Assembly: GCA_029820565.1 (NCBI GenBank)
Contig: JALGUR010000028.1
Location: 1 to 58,280, forward strand
Source: Candidatus Zipacnadia bacterium
GTDB taxonomy: Bacteria; Armatimonadota; Zipacnadia; Zipacnadales; Zipacnadaceae
Length of the DNA stretch: 58,280 nucleotides
Direction of reading: 5' to 3'
In this document: positions 46,351 to 55,681 of the stretch, piece after piece
Position numbering within the stretch: the stretch's first letter is position 1
Layout of the letters: the number at the start of each line of letters is the position of its first letter
Position numbers and translations under genes: made by a program
Notes under the pieces: model-generated
Told to the model about the DNA's origin: nothing
Seen by the model: only the letters and a program-made list of their open reading frames with translations
The model's database searches: none

Positions 46351-47385
46351 ATGCCTGATAGATATGAAGGCAAAGCGATAGTATTCACCCGGCCGCTGCA
46401 CGCCGAAGTCCACGAAGACGTATTGTTTCCCAGGATGGATGACAATGGGGTGGTACTGAGGACCATATACAGTGGGCTAAGTCGGGGCACCGAACTGGAC
46501 CTGTACAGCGCCCAGATGCACAGCCTACCACCCAACAGCCAATGGTATCCGATCCTGCCCGGCTATATGCCAGTGGGTGAAGTGATTGAGGTGGGCAGCG
46601 CCGTGGAGCATCTGCAGGTGGGTGATATTGCTCTCGGGTCCAACCTGGTCTGGGACTTTGACGAGCGCTACTGCCCGGCTTGGGCGGGGCATACTGAATA
46701 TGCCGTCATCTCCGAGCACAGCCACCCACTGGGGGCGCGGCGGGCGGTGAAGGTGCCCGAGGGCCTTGACCTGAAGACGGCTTCTATTGCCCTGCTGCCT
46801 GCGATTGCCTACAAAGGCATCACCGTAAAGGTCAAGCCCGAAGCCGGCGAGACGATACTGGTGGTCGGCCAGGGCGGGATTGGCAACTGTGCGGCCCAGT
46901 TATGCCGGGCCGCCGGCGCGCGGGTGATCGTCGCCGACCTGTGCGAGAACCGCCTGGAGCAGGCGCGGCTGGCGGGCATTGAAGAGACCATCAATGCCTC
47001 AGAGGTTGACCTGTGGGAGGCAGTGGCCGAGTTGTGCGGTGCGGGGGGACCGGAGAAGATAATTGAAGTTACCGGCGAACCGCACCTGCTGGAGGAGTGC
47101 CTGCGGCACGCTGCCAACGGCGGGTTGGTGCACGCCCAGGGAATGTATCTGGAGCCCATCCATGTCTTCATCCCCAAGACCCTGTTCGGGCGCAATCTGA
47201 CCTTCACTGGGACAGTAGGCGAAACGCCAGAGATGGTAGAGCGCTGCTTAGAGATGATGGTAGAGGGGACCTTGAAACTTGACCACCTGGTGACGAAGGT
47301 TTTGCCGGTAGATGACGCTACTGCCGCTTACCAGTGGGCCTATGAATGCCCTGAAGAGTTTGTAACACTTGTCTTTGAATGGTAG
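46351..47385 (+). CDS. medium-chain (MDR) alcohol/polyol dehydrogenase-like oxidoreductase
   Basis: A 344-residue MDR-family protein. The GroES-like N-terminal domain (SGLSRGTELDLYS, LPGYMPVGEVIEVG, VGDIALG) precedes a Rossmann domain with VVGQGGIGNCAAQ (about 172-184) for NAD(P). The four-cysteine structural zinc loop and the usual catalytic Cys-His pair are absent, so it is probably a zinc-independent member of the type that includes BchC-like and sugar-alcohol oxidoreductases. GGGAGAGAAG precedes the ATG. It lies 17 bases before an isomerase/epimerase gene, so both likely act on one sugar or inositol substrate. Confidence 0.82.
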   Translation: MPDRYEGKAIVFTRPLHAEVHEDVLFPRMDDNGVVLRTIYSGLSRGTELDLYSAQMHSLPPNSQWYPILPGYMPVGEVIEVGSAVEHLQVGDIALGSNLVWDFDERYCPAWAGHTEYAVISEHSHPLGARRAVKVPEGLDLKTASIALLPAIAYKGITVKVKPEAGETILVVGQGGIGNCAAQLCRAAGARVIVADLCENRLEQARLAGIEETINASEVDLWEAVAELCGAGGPEKIIEVTGEPHLLEECLRHAANGGLVHAQGMYLEPIHVFIPKTLFGRNLTFTGTVGETPEMVERCLEMMVEGTLKLDHLVTKVLPVDDATAAYQWAYECPEEFVTLVFEW

Positions 47386-47402
47386 AGAAGGAGGCTGTCA
47401 AG

Positions 47403-48206
47403 ATGCTCAAATGTGCTTGCGCTGCGTGGGGATTTCGGGAGTACTCGCTGCCCGAATACTTCGCGGCAGCCCGGAAAATAGGCCTGGATTCTGTTGAGGT
47501 AAATCTGGACGAGGGCCAGACCAATCACTTGAGCCCCGCCGATTCAGATGATGACTTGAAACAGGCTGCTCAGCAGGCCGCTGACGCTGGTGTGCGGATA
47601 GTGGCCATAGCCGGTAGCAATGATTTCACCGTCCCCGACGCCACTGCGCGTCAAAAGCAGGTTGATCGGGTCAAGCGCCAGATTGACGTCTGCGCTGCCC
47701 TGGGAGCCGAAGTGCTCCGGATATTTGCTGGCTGGGCGTCGGAGAAGCAGGTGGGCGATGAGACCTTTGCCAATGTGCGTCAATGCCTGGAAGACGTGGC
47801 TCTCTATGCTGAGACCAACGGCGTAGTAGTGGCCGTGGAGAATCATGGCGGTATTACCAATACGGGTGCCCAGTGTGCCCGATTGTTAGAGGGCCTACCC
47901 GCGGCGGTGGGACTTAATTATGATCCGGCTAACTTCCGCCACTGCGACGAGGACCCGCTGGCTGCCTTAATGGTTACTGTTGACCTCGTAGTCTACAGTC
48001 ATTGGAAGGATGTACGGCTGGAGAAGGATGAGTGGGAGTATTGCGCGATGGGCGCGGGGGTTATTACCTGGGAGCCGATAGTAGCCGAACTGGCTGCTTC
48101 CTATGCAGGCTACTGGGCCATAGAATATGAGGAGCCTACTGATGTAGAGCGCGGTACTAAGGCAAGCCTTCAGTACCTACAGCAGTGTGCTGAACGTTAT
48201 TGTTAA
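47403..48206 (+). CDS. sugar phosphate isomerase/epimerase family TIM barrel
   Basis: A 267-residue cytoplasmic TIM barrel related to the gene at 54590; both have an ENHG/DNHG-x-ITN segment. Metal-site candidates are Glu in VAVENHGGITN, Asp in LNYDPANF, His in YSHWKD and Glu in IEYEEP. I start at the ATG at 47403 because GAAGGAGG lies 9 bases upstream, inside the end of the dehydrogenase gene; a longer frame to 47379 would overlap it. Together with the dehydrogenase it suggests oxidation and isomerisation of a sugar or inositol derivative. Confidence 0.85.
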   Translation: MLKCACAAWGFREYSLPEYFAAARKIGLDSVEVNLDEGQTNHLSPADSDDDLKQAAQQAADAGVRIVAIAGSNDFTVPDATARQKQVDRVKRQIDVCAALGAEVLRIFAGWASEKQVGDETFANVRQCLEDVALYAETNGVVVAVENHGGITNTGAQCARLLEGLPAAVGLNYDPANFRHCDEDPLAALMVTVDLVVYSHWKDVRLEKDEWEYCAMGAGVITWEPIVAELAASYAGYWAIEYEEPTDVERGTKASLQYLQQCAERYC

Positions 48207-48219
48207 TGGGTGATCTGTT

Positions 48220-49290
48220 ATGCCAAGCAATATGCCAGAATGGATGAGCAGCGTGGTCAGGTGGGCGGTTTTAGGTATTCCCCTGGGCGTGACAGTGGTT
48301 GTGATTGTGGTCATCCGGCTGGTGGTGCCGCGGGCGCTGCGCCGCATTGAGGAGAGAACCGAGGGGCGAATTGACCTCGCCTACTGGCGTCTGCTGGTGG
48401 GTCCCCTATGTTGGATCGTGGCCATCGTGGGCCTGTATCCTACTGTGGTGCAATTGGGCCTACCGCTAACTTATGTCAGCATTGCCCTGGCCGTTACCCT
48501 GACGGCAGCCGTGGTGTACGGGCTATTGCGCGTATTCAACGCCGCCTCCGAGAAGTATCGCCGGCGCCTGCTCGCCACGCGAGACCAGCGGGCCATATAC
48601 GTGGGTATGGTCAAGAAGATAGTCAATATCACCGTACTGGCCGTCGGGACGATTATCATTCTCGGCCAACTCGGCTACGAGATAACTCCCTTGCTTGCCA
48701 GTCTGGGCGTCGCCGGCATTGCCGTGGGTCTGGCCCTCCAGGACACCCTGGGCAACTTGTTCGCCGGCTTCTATCTGATGCTGGACCAGCCCATACGGCC
48801 CGGCGACTATATCCAACTGGACAGCGGCGAAGAGGGCTTTGTGCAGGATATTGGCTGGCGCAATACTCGCATCCGGCCCTGGGATAATAACCTCACAATA
48901 ATTCCCAACGCCAAACTGGCCGAAAGCGTAGTTACTAACTGGCACTTACCCGTGCCGGAGATGTCGGTCTACGTGCACTGCGGCGTGGGCTACAATAGTG
49001 ACTTAGAGCAGGTAGAACGAGTGGCGATCGAAGTGGCTCAGCAGGTCATGGCCCGCGTTGAAGGTAGTTCCCAGGCCTGGATGCCGCTGGTGCGCTTTAG
49101 GGAGTTTGGTGATTCTAATATCAACTTTTGGGTCGCCCTGCGCGTTACCGACCCAACCATCAAGTACCAGTTGCAGCACGAATATATCAAAGCCTTGTTC
49201 CGTCGCTTCAATGAAGAAGGCATTGAGATATCCTTCCCTATGCACACGGTGATTATGCGCTCCGAGCCCTCGCAGCCCGCCAGCGTGTAG
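48220..49290 (+). CDS. MscS-family mechanosensitive ion channel
   Basis: A 356-residue small-conductance mechanosensitive channel. Four N-terminal membrane segments (about 12-35, 60-80, 84-105, 133-152) precede the pore helix LLASLGVAGIAVGLALQDTLGNLFAGFYL (about 163-192), whose Gly/Ala packing pattern is the family hallmark. The cytoplasmic beta domain has RPGDYIQL and EEGFVQDIGWRNTRIRPWDNN, then IIPNAKLAES. It releases solutes on hypo-osmotic shock. It starts 13 bases after the isomerase gene, without obvious functional link. Confidence 0.93.
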   Translation: MPSNMPEWMSSVVRWAVLGIPLGVTVVVIVVIRLVVPRALRRIEERTEGRIDLAYWRLLVGPLCWIVAIVGLYPTVVQLGLPLTYVSIALAVTLTAAVVYGLLRVFNAASEKYRRRLLATRDQRAIYVGMVKKIVNITVLAVGTIIILGQLGYEITPLLASLGVAGIAVGLALQDTLGNLFAGFYLMLDQPIRPGDYIQLDSGEEGFVQDIGWRNTRIRPWDNNLTIIPNAKLAESVVTNWHLPVPEMSVYVHCGVGYNSDLEQVERVAIEVAQQVMARVEGSSQAWMPLVRFREFGDSNINFWVALRVTDPTIKYQLQHEYIKALFRRFNEEGIEISFPMHTVIMRSEPSQPASV

Positions 49291-49358
49291 CCCTGGATTA
49301 CTGGCTCCGGTGGGCCAGTGCTATCCCCCTAATAGGGCAAAAGCACAAGCACCGCGGC

Positions 49359-50555
49359 CTATACTTTCCGCATTACTAAAATGCGGTCGAACTTCGTGGT
49401 CTGAGTCTTTCGCCGCGAACGGCGGTCATCTGGTATATGGTCGTTGTATATCTGTTCAACTATGAATTGATGTCCCGTAGCCGATACTGCGAGGTCAGCT
49501 ATAATCTCCGCCGTCCGCCGGGTTTTCCCGTCGCGCTCTACGTCTCCCAATACTAACACGCAATAACTCTCGCTCTTGAGAACTCGCACCATCTCTTTGA
49601 GGCATTGCCGCATTTGCGGTATGTAGACTTTCTCATTGGCCGTTAGAGCAGCGTCCAACTCTTTCCAGTCCTTACAACCCAAAAACCATAATCGCAGTCT
49701 ATTATCACGCGCGTAGTCCAGAGCGCCAAAGTATGGAGGGCTAGAGATAATGGCGTCTACCGTTTCATCCTCAATCCGGAGGTCCATAGTATTTGTCTGC
49801 CACACACGGTACGACCGGCTTTCCCAATCAACGGGCAACATAGGACGGCGATAGGCACGCTTCACCTTCGCGATTAGGCGAGAGCGCAAATCACGGTAAG
49901 CGTACATCTCGGGGAACTCGTCAGGCGGGTATTTTGCTTTGCGCAAATATGGCACCAGATGACTGGCCGGATAAGAGAGAAAACCAGGACGAACGTGATG
50001 TAGTATGCCCAGCAGACACCCCGTCAAGAAGTAGTCTTTCAGACCAGAAAGTACGCGGAACGCAGCGACGACTTCCCGCAAGGTATCCGGATGGAAGAAC
50101 TCGGACACCCATTCTGGAATTGTACCCCGATCCACTGAGGGGGTATACTCTTCCACCGCCTCAGCAAGTATTAGAGCTCTTTCGATGGCCGTTTTCCTAC
50201 TGGCCGGTGCTTCGAGTTTTCCACGTGTCAGCACATACGCGTAAGGGCTTAGGTCATTGGCCCAGGCACGACGCCTCAGCAACGCAGCTTCAAGAGGAAC
50301 GACGCCAGCTCCCGAGAATGGGTCCAAGACCGTGTCTCCGGGCTCTGAGTATAAACTTACCAATGCCTTGGCCATGCCCGACTTCATCTTGCCTACATAC
50401 GGTGAGAGCTGTTGCAAGGTGCTTTCTCGTGCGTTAAATGAGCCTCTCCAGAGCTCCGCGTCGAGTTCAGCAATCGTCTCCGAATGCTGCAATAGCGCAA
50501 GTTGCTCTGCCTGCTCCGGTGTTTCAGACAAATGAGTCACTCCTCTAAGCGCCAT
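49359..50555 (-). CDS. DNA methyltransferase of a second restriction-modification pair (alpha-class order)
   Basis: A 398-residue DNA amino-methyltransferase. The SAM motif VLDPFSGAGVVPLEAALL comes first (about 75-92), and the catalytic SSPPYFGALDY about 180 residues later, leaving a target-recognition region between them; that order is alpha-class. The conserved WFLG and late VLGDVERDGKTR motifs resemble solitary and RM-linked N4/N6 enzymes. The ATG at 50555 overlaps the end of the upstream endonuclease-like gene by 19 bases, so they are translationally linked. It differs in class from the methyltransferase at 41266, so the two systems are unrelated. Confidence 0.88.
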   Translation of the reverse strand: MALRGVTHLSETPEQAEQLALLQHSETIAELDAELWRGSFNARESTLQQLSPYVGKMKSGMAKALVSLYSEPGDTVLDPFSGAGVVPLEAALLRRRAWANDLSPYAYVLTRGKLEAPASRKTAIERALILAEAVEEYTPSVDRGTIPEWVSEFFHPDTLREVVAAFRVLSGLKDYFLTGCLLGILHHVRPGFLSYPASHLVPYLRKAKYPPDEFPEMYAYRDLRSRLIAKVKRAYRRPMLPVDWESRSYRVWQTNTMDLRIEDETVDAIISSPPYFGALDYARDNRLRLWFLGCKDWKELDAALTANEKVYIPQMRQCLKEMVRVLKSESYCVLVLGDVERDGKTRRTAEIIADLAVSATGHQFIVEQIYNDHIPDDRRSRRKTQTTKFDRILVMRKV

Positions 50556-51409
50556 GCTCGAGACCGGCTTGCGTCAACTACATCACCTTTGTGCGAGACT
50601 TGAACTTCTCGCCGGGCCCTTTCGTTCGGCAGTGACACCACCCTCACATGGACTTCCCAAGTGTGTTCACTGTAGTGGTGAGGCTCTACACTGAAGAGGT
50701 CTAAAATCAGTCGGGGCAGCCTCAGGGTGTCAAACGTGTGGACGGGAGGTTCAGGGTCATCGAGTGAGGGGATACGCTGCGGAAAGAAGAATATGTCGGG
50801 TGCTCCACACAGCCCAATCTTATCCTCGTTACCTGGGTATTTTGGACAAGGCCGGGCCCGTGTGCCGCAGAGTACGTCTTTGAAGAATAGGACATCTACC
50901 AGCTTTCGTCGCCTGACCAATTCGTTAGTCAAGCGATTGACAATAGAGTGCGCTCCGTGCGCGGGTTGGTTGCGTATGGCGCCGTCCAGGTGACACCACA
51001 CGCCAAACTCCTTGGCCCACAACGGGCGTTCAGAGATATTGATGCTGTTGCCCTCCCCACCCTTTACCTCCAGAGCAGCAAAGTAGTCTGGATCTCTGTC
51101 AATGCTCACGTCGAAATCGTGGCGCCCAGCGGCAGCAGTCTTTCTGTAGTCCGCAATGGAACCGCGTTGCCGCAGGTTCTCCAATACATCCCCTACTAAT
51201 GCCTCACGAGCTGTAGTTGACGAAGCGATAAACGAACCCCGAATGCTCTCCACTGCTGAACGAAAGACCAAGCCCTGTTTGTAGTCGGGTGGCTGAATGC
51301 TATGTTGAAGCAATACATCGGGGTGCAACACGTCCATATCCGTCAGCAAATCAATTGCAGGCTGCACCTGGTCCGTAACTCGTTTTTCATGTTTACACGG
51401 AAGAATCAA
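50537..51409 (-). CDS. PD-(D/E)xK restriction endonuclease-like protein
   Basis: A 290-residue protein coupled to the downstream methyltransferase. A likely nuclease core is GRHDFDVSIDRDPDYFAALEVKGGEGN, with Asp then Glu-x-Lys (ALEVKGG). A basic segment (NELVRRRKLVDVLFF) and a Cys-rich stretch (CGTRARPCPKYPG, followed by GLCGAPD) follow. I do not recognise a named family, but size, motif and overlap with a methyltransferase support a type II endonuclease. The TTG at 51409 is preceded by AAGGAAGAGAGAG. Confidence 0.72.
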   Translation of the reverse strand: MILPCKHEKRVTDQVQPAIDLLTDMDVLHPDVLLQHSIQPPDYKQGLVFRSAVESIRGSFIASSTTAREALVGDVLENLRQRGSIADYRKTAAAGRHDFDVSIDRDPDYFAALEVKGGEGNSINISERPLWAKEFGVWCHLDGAIRNQPAHGAHSIVNRLTNELVRRRKLVDVLFFKDVLCGTRARPCPKYPGNEDKIGLCGAPDIFFFPQRIPSLDDPEPPVHTFDTLRLPRLILDLFSVEPHHYSEHTWEVHVRVVSLPNERARREVQVSHKGDVVDASRSRAWRLEE

Positions 51410-51530
51410 TGCTCTCTCTTCCTTGAGTGTAGTTACCTTAGGCGGCGACCGGGCTCATAACCCTATAGTGTAGTTTACGCCACATACTATATGGCGTCAA
51501 CCAGGGCTTACGGGTTTACACCTCAAAGAG

Positions 51531-53126
51531 TCAGACCCTCGACAGTGGGCTGTTCGGATTGCGGTGGGCTGCTCCCTTCACCCAAATGGGCGAGGACCAG
51601 GCCATCTGGCCGTCCACTTGGCTGACCCGCAGGTAATACCAATTACGGCCCGCTGGTGGGTCGTCATCCGTGAATTGGAACGGCACGTGGTAGGAAGCCA
51701 GCGGATGGGCGCGGTGGATACGGATCTTCCAGGCGTTGTGATAGAATATGTCAGGGTTTTCTATATCCCCCGGAGTGAGTCCAAATTGCTGTTTGATAGT
51801 TTGCAGGGCTCCCTCCCGATCAGCCAGCAAATGGGCCTGTTGCAGGGCCTCAGCCACTGAAAAACGACTTTCCAGGCCGTTGGCTTGCAGCACCAGTGCT
51901 GCGTCAAGCGGAGCCTTGACCTCAAAGATCAGGCCCTGGACATTGCGATATTCCGGGTTCAGATTCGTCACTTCCTCGCCACGCGGGCTGCAGGTCAGGT
52001 CAAATTCAACGCTATTCTCTGAAGCGACGGGCACTGAGTTGCCCCGACGAGTGAAGCATTTCTCTACTCCCAATATCTCGCCCGAGGTCACCTGGAGATG
52101 GCCGCCCCAACAGTGTTCCTCGGTCTGGAGTCCGTAATGTGAACTGGGCCCCCAGCCAAACTCCACGCGCAGTTTGAATCGAACTACCTCGTCCGAGGCG
52201 GCTGCCGGCCAGCGGTCGCGATGGCAGTAAGTGTCAATGACTTCATTGTTGCGCAGCAGTTCAATGCGGTCCAGAGCCTGGCTGGCAATGACAGTGCCGT
52301 GGATAGTCAGGGGCCCACGAGTGGCAAACTCGCTGCCCATAAAGTGGTCATTGATGTTGAAATCCAACAGGATACGGTCGCCGGTGACGCCATACACCCG
52401 CCGCTGCATAAACGCTTCCCACAGTGCCTCCCGGGTCAAGTCTTCCGCACAGACCGCAGCCAGGCCGCGTCCCCAGATGCCGTTGAAAGTCCCGTGACTA
52501 TCCCCGGAGGCAATGATTCCCAGCCGATACCCACGGGCTAAGCCGTCCTGGACAGTACCACCCGAGGTGCGTGGACCCATGCTAATATTCTGATTCAAAT
52601 CCAGGGGGAGATCAAGGCCCTCCGAACAGCCGTGGCACGAGAATATCTCCGCGAACGGGCTAATGTCTTCGTCGTGGTAGTCCCAGTCCTTGCCCCGCTG
52701 ATGAACTGAGTAGCCGGTGTGATGGGGAATGGCTATGCCCCGCCGCGGGCGTAAGTTCTCGAACAGGTCAGGCAGGTCTTCGGTGGCATCCAGGGGGTTG
52801 TTTTCGTCAAAATAGAAGACATTGTGGTCGCCGTAGTAGCTTCGGTTTCCGTGCCACTCGTAGCCGGCAAAAGTTACGAACTTGCCCGGCTGATTGAACC
52901 GGGCCAGGGCCTGCTGCAAGACTTTCCAATCCTCCAGAAACTGCTCGCGCTGGCCAACGGTCTCTACCGAGAGGCCTTCAGGAGTCTTATAATACAAGAA
53001 CGGATAGTAAGCCAGAGGCAGCAGGTCCAGGCGCTCGGAAGTCTCTTGCAGGATAGTCTCAATTTCCTCCACATTTTCCGAGTGCAGGTTATAATGAAAA
53101 TCGCCCCAGTAAACATTATGTGCCAT
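51531..53126 (-). CDS. DUF3604-type PHP-like metallohydrolase
   Basis: A 531-residue protein with the N-terminal motif VYWGDFHYNLHSEN, then FVTFAGYEWHG, RRGIAIPHHTGY and GIIASGDSHG, the His/Asp-rich metal motifs of DUF3604/CehA-like proteins in the PHP superfamily. The second half is beta-rich and ends YYLRVSQVDGQMAWSSPIWV, typical of this group. There is no signal peptide. Possible starts are at 53147, 53132 and 53126; GGAG is at ideal distance from the ATG at 53126. It follows a GH4 gene by 56 bases on the same strand. Probably hydrolyses a phospho- or carboxylic ester of a sugar; substrate unknown. Confidence 0.8.
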   Translation of the reverse strand: MAHNVYWGDFHYNLHSENVEEIETILQETSERLDLLPLAYYPFLYYKTPEGLSVETVGQREQFLEDWKVLQQALARFNQPGKFVTFAGYEWHGNRSYYGDHNVFYFDENNPLDATEDLPDLFENLRPRRGIAIPHHTGYSVHQRGKDWDYHDEDISPFAEIFSCHGCSEGLDLPLDLNQNISMGPRTSGGTVQDGLARGYRLGIIASGDSHGTFNGIWGRGLAAVCAEDLTREALWEAFMQRRVYGVTGDRILLDFNINDHFMGSEFATRGPLTIHGTVIASQALDRIELLRNNEVIDTYCHRDRWPAAASDEVVRFKLRVEFGWGPSSHYGLQTEEHCWGGHLQVTSGEILGVEKCFTRRGNSVPVASENSVEFDLTCSPRGEEVTNLNPEYRNVQGLIFEVKAPLDAALVLQANGLESRFSVAEALQQAHLLADREGALQTIKQQFGLTPGDIENPDIFYHNAWKIRIHRAHPLASYHVPFQFTDDDPPAGRNWYYLRVSQVDGQMAWSSPIWVKGAAHRNPNSPLSRV

Positions 53127-53182
53127 AAACATCGTCTCCATTAGCAATAGTGAATCTTCGGCTACTTGCAGTTTTGCGCGGA

Positions 53183-54499
53183 TTACTCAAACTCAGGCAG
53201 AAACTCGGCCTGGCGAGTCAGCATCTCGTCCATCATCTGCTCAGCCCGAGCGGCATTGTCTACCGTCGGCTCTAACAGCAAGGCCTGCAGCAGCAGGCGC
53301 TTGGATTTTTCCCGGTAGGCCGCTACCAGCAGATCCTGTATTGATATTTGCAGGCGGCACATCGCCGCAATGGCCTCGGGCAGCGGACCAACCCTAATGG
53401 GATGAATGCCCTGGGCATCAACTATCGCTGGCACTTCTACAATGGCATCCTCAGGCAGATTGCTGACCGATAGGTTGGTATTAGGAACGTTGACCGAAAG
53501 TATGCGGTCGCCGCGGCCAAACTCAATTGCCTTAATCATAGGAATAGCGACTTCGCCGGAAGTCGCCGCCAATTCCTCAGTCAGAGGTGCCTCACCGTCC
53601 GCCACTTGCTGAATGACTGTCCAGCGGGGCAATTGTCCCGCGCCGTCACCGTGTTCCCAAATGATGTGGTAGCGCCGGTAGTCCTCGAACTTGGGTCCGA
53701 TCAGATCATAGGCAAAGCCGAGGTACTCGCCGGGATGGCTGTCTGAAGGGTATGTCAGCAGGCCAAATGTATCATACAAGTAGCGAACCAGCGGTCCCAG
53801 ACCCCAGGTCTGCTGCGCCATTCGCTTACGGAAAGTGGGCAGCAGATCCGTCCCATCCCGAGCATCTTTGATTGCCAATGCCCAGTGGAAGTGGTTAATC
53901 CCACCGACGGTCAGTTCCACCTCATCCACAGGTTTTCCCAGCACCTCGCTTACCTTGGTCAGCGTAGCGAATGGGCCGTGGCAAATCCCTGCCGCCTGCA
54001 CCTTAGTCAACTGGCTTATCGCCAGGCAAACGCGGCTCTCGGGATTAGTGAAATTAAACACGAGCGCGTCCGGACAAATCTCTTCGACGTCCTGGATAAT
54101 AGGCATAGTCAGATGAATGCTGCGCAGGGCGTGAAAGGCAGCTCCAGGGCCGCCGTTCTCGCCGAAGATATGCTTGAAGCCATACGAAAGAGGCACCTGA
54201 AAGTCCTGCTCCCATAGTTCCAGTCGCTTCCGCGCGACGGCGGTGACAACATAGTCAGCGCCGGGCAGAGCCTGGCGGCGGTCAGTCGTGGCTTCCAGCC
54301 GAGCCGCAGCGTCGTGATGCTCCTTCAGAACTTGGCCAAACCGGTACATCCTATCTAAAGCGGCCTCATCTGTATCCACCAACACTATTGTCAGTTCTGC
54401 ATCCGTGTTGAGTTCCTCGCAGGCCAGCAAATCAGCAATCGTCCCCCGCCCAAAAGACAGACTGCCGGCACCGATGACGACTATCTTCACGTGTTTCAC
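53183..54499 (-). CDS. GH4-family NAD-dependent glycosidase
   Basis: A 438-residue glycoside hydrolase family 4 enzyme (alpha-galactosidase, alpha-galacturonidase or 6-phospho-glucosidase type), which cleaves by oxidation-elimination using NAD+ and Mn2+. The NAD motif KIVVIGAGSLSFGRG opens the protein; VFNFTNPESRV, the metal Cys in GICHGP and the His in VGGINHFHWAL are family hallmarks. A GTG at 54499 preceded by AAAGGAG is the best start and begins KHVKIVV; the longer frame adds an unlikely Gly-rich leader. It belongs to a likely operon with the isomerase upstream and the DUF3604 gene downstream. Confidence 0.9.
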   Translation of the reverse strand: MKHVKIVVIGAGSLSFGRGTIADLLACEELNTDAELTIVLVDTDEAALDRMYRFGQVLKEHHDAAARLEATTDRRQALPGADYVVTAVARKRLELWEQDFQVPLSYGFKHIFGENGGPGAAFHALRSIHLTMPIIQDVEEICPDALVFNFTNPESRVCLAISQLTKVQAAGICHGPFATLTKVSEVLGKPVDEVELTVGGINHFHWALAIKDARDGTDLLPTFRKRMAQQTWGLGPLVRYLYDTFGLLTYPSDSHPGEYLGFAYDLIGPKFEDYRRYHIIWEHGDGAGQLPRWTVIQQVADGEAPLTEELAATSGEVAIPMIKAIEFGRGDRILSVNVPNTNLSVSNLPEDAIVEVPAIVDAQGIHPIRVGPLPEAIAAMCRLQISIQDLLVAAYREKSKRLLLQALLLEPTVDNAARAEQMMDEMLTRQAEFLPEFE

Positions 54500-54589
54500 C
54501 GTACCATCTCCTTTTAAGCCAGCAGGCATATTAGGACTGTGCCACGGATAGTCTATTCCAACAAGTCGGTAGGGCCGTTTTACTCACAA

Positions 54590-55387
54590 TCAGCAATTTA
54601 CCTTCATCCACTCCAGGCATTTGCGATAGCCGGTACCGGTGTCCTCGGAGCCTTCATATTCAGCGCACCAGACCCCGTCATAGCCAGCCTGCTGGCAGCA
54701 CTGGACGGCCCACGCCAGGTCAATCTCCCCTTCCCCGAGAGCCTGACCTTTATATTCTTCGCGGCTGCCGAAGCCATCCTTCATATGGGTATGCATCACG
54801 TAAGGCGCGATGTCTTGGTATATCTCATGCAGTTTCTCCAGACTGTGGCCGAACCACCGATAGTTCATTGTGTCTAAATTGGCTCCGACCAGCGGCGAGT
54901 CAACCTGCGCAAACACCTCCAATTGCACCGGCCACTCATTAGTTATCACACCGTGGTTGTCAACGGCAAATTTCATCCCCATCGGCTCGGCAAACTCCAG
55001 ACATCGTAGCAAACAATTAGCAATGGCCTCGCTCCAGCGCTCCGGCGGCACTTCGTCCTTGGGCGCGCCGCCTTCGGTCCGGATGACATTGCAATCCAGT
55101 ATCTGGGCCAGCCGACAGACGCGCGCCATTCGCTGCACCTGTCGGGTGACTGCCTCGGAGTCGAGGACCACAAAGTCATTGCAGGCCGCCAGCGCGGAGA
55201 CGCTCAGGCCGATATCCTCAAGCAAATCGTGGACTTGCTTGGCCTGATCCTGCCCCGGAGACTCCTCCTCATCCCAGACATCACTTATCGTTAGTTCCAC
55301 GCTATCAAAGCCGGTATCTTTGGCATAGCATAGAAATTCCTTCAGGGTATCGCCGGGCGCATTGTAGTGGATTATGCCGTATTTCAT
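54590..55387 (-). CDS. sugar phosphate isomerase/epimerase family TIM barrel
   Basis: A 265-residue TIM barrel with FAVDNHGVITN (an Asp where the related protein at 47403 has Glu), GANLDTMNYRWFG, MHTHMKDGFG and CAEYEGSEDTGTG as probable metal and substrate residues. GAGGAGG precedes the ATG at 55387. It is the first gene of a three-gene minus-strand group with GH4 and DUF3604, a plausible route for an imported glycoside. Confidence 0.87.
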   Translation of the reverse strand: MKYGIIHYNAPGDTLKEFLCYAKDTGFDSVELTISDVWDEEESPGQDQAKQVHDLLEDIGLSVSALAACNDFVVLDSEAVTRQVQRMARVCRLAQILDCNVIRTEGGAPKDEVPPERWSEAIANCLLRCLEFAEPMGMKFAVDNHGVITNEWPVQLEVFAQVDSPLVGANLDTMNYRWFGHSLEKLHEIYQDIAPYVMHTHMKDGFGSREEYKGQALGEGEIDLAWAVQCCQQAGYDGVWCAEYEGSEDTGTGYRKCLEWMKVNC

Positions 55388-55681
55388 AGGTTAGCCTCCT
55401 CGGAAATGGGAACTATGATTGACCAGCGTGTATCAATTCAATATCGGGTTAGGTAGTTCCTTCTCAGCAACACAATATTATTGCCGCAGGCTGCCAACGG
55501 CGCCGGCCTCCGGAAGGTGCTTGACAATCTCTGACAATGTAGTATAATAATAACAAGTAGGGCGGCGAAACAGGTGTCGCCCTCCAGTTGTGTCTAACAA
55601 ATCTCAGTCCGGCTCCCCAAAACGGATGTCGTACTACGTGGTGGGAGACCTGGCCAGGAAAACAAGCGGGAGGTATTAGTT
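55388..55681. other. 294-base divergent region with the ssb promoter
   Basis: It contains a sigma-70-type promoter (55521-55548) and, just after it, GTAG plus a short AGGGCG/CGCCCT hairpin (55557-55583) in the leader of the ssb-like gene. No promoter was recognised for the minus-strand isomerase gene. Confidence 0.55.
55521..55548 (+). promoter_or_regulatory. sigma-70 promoter of the ssb-like gene
   Basis: TTGACA, a 16-base spacer and a perfect TATAAT, about 130 bases before the GTG start. Confidence 0.8.
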
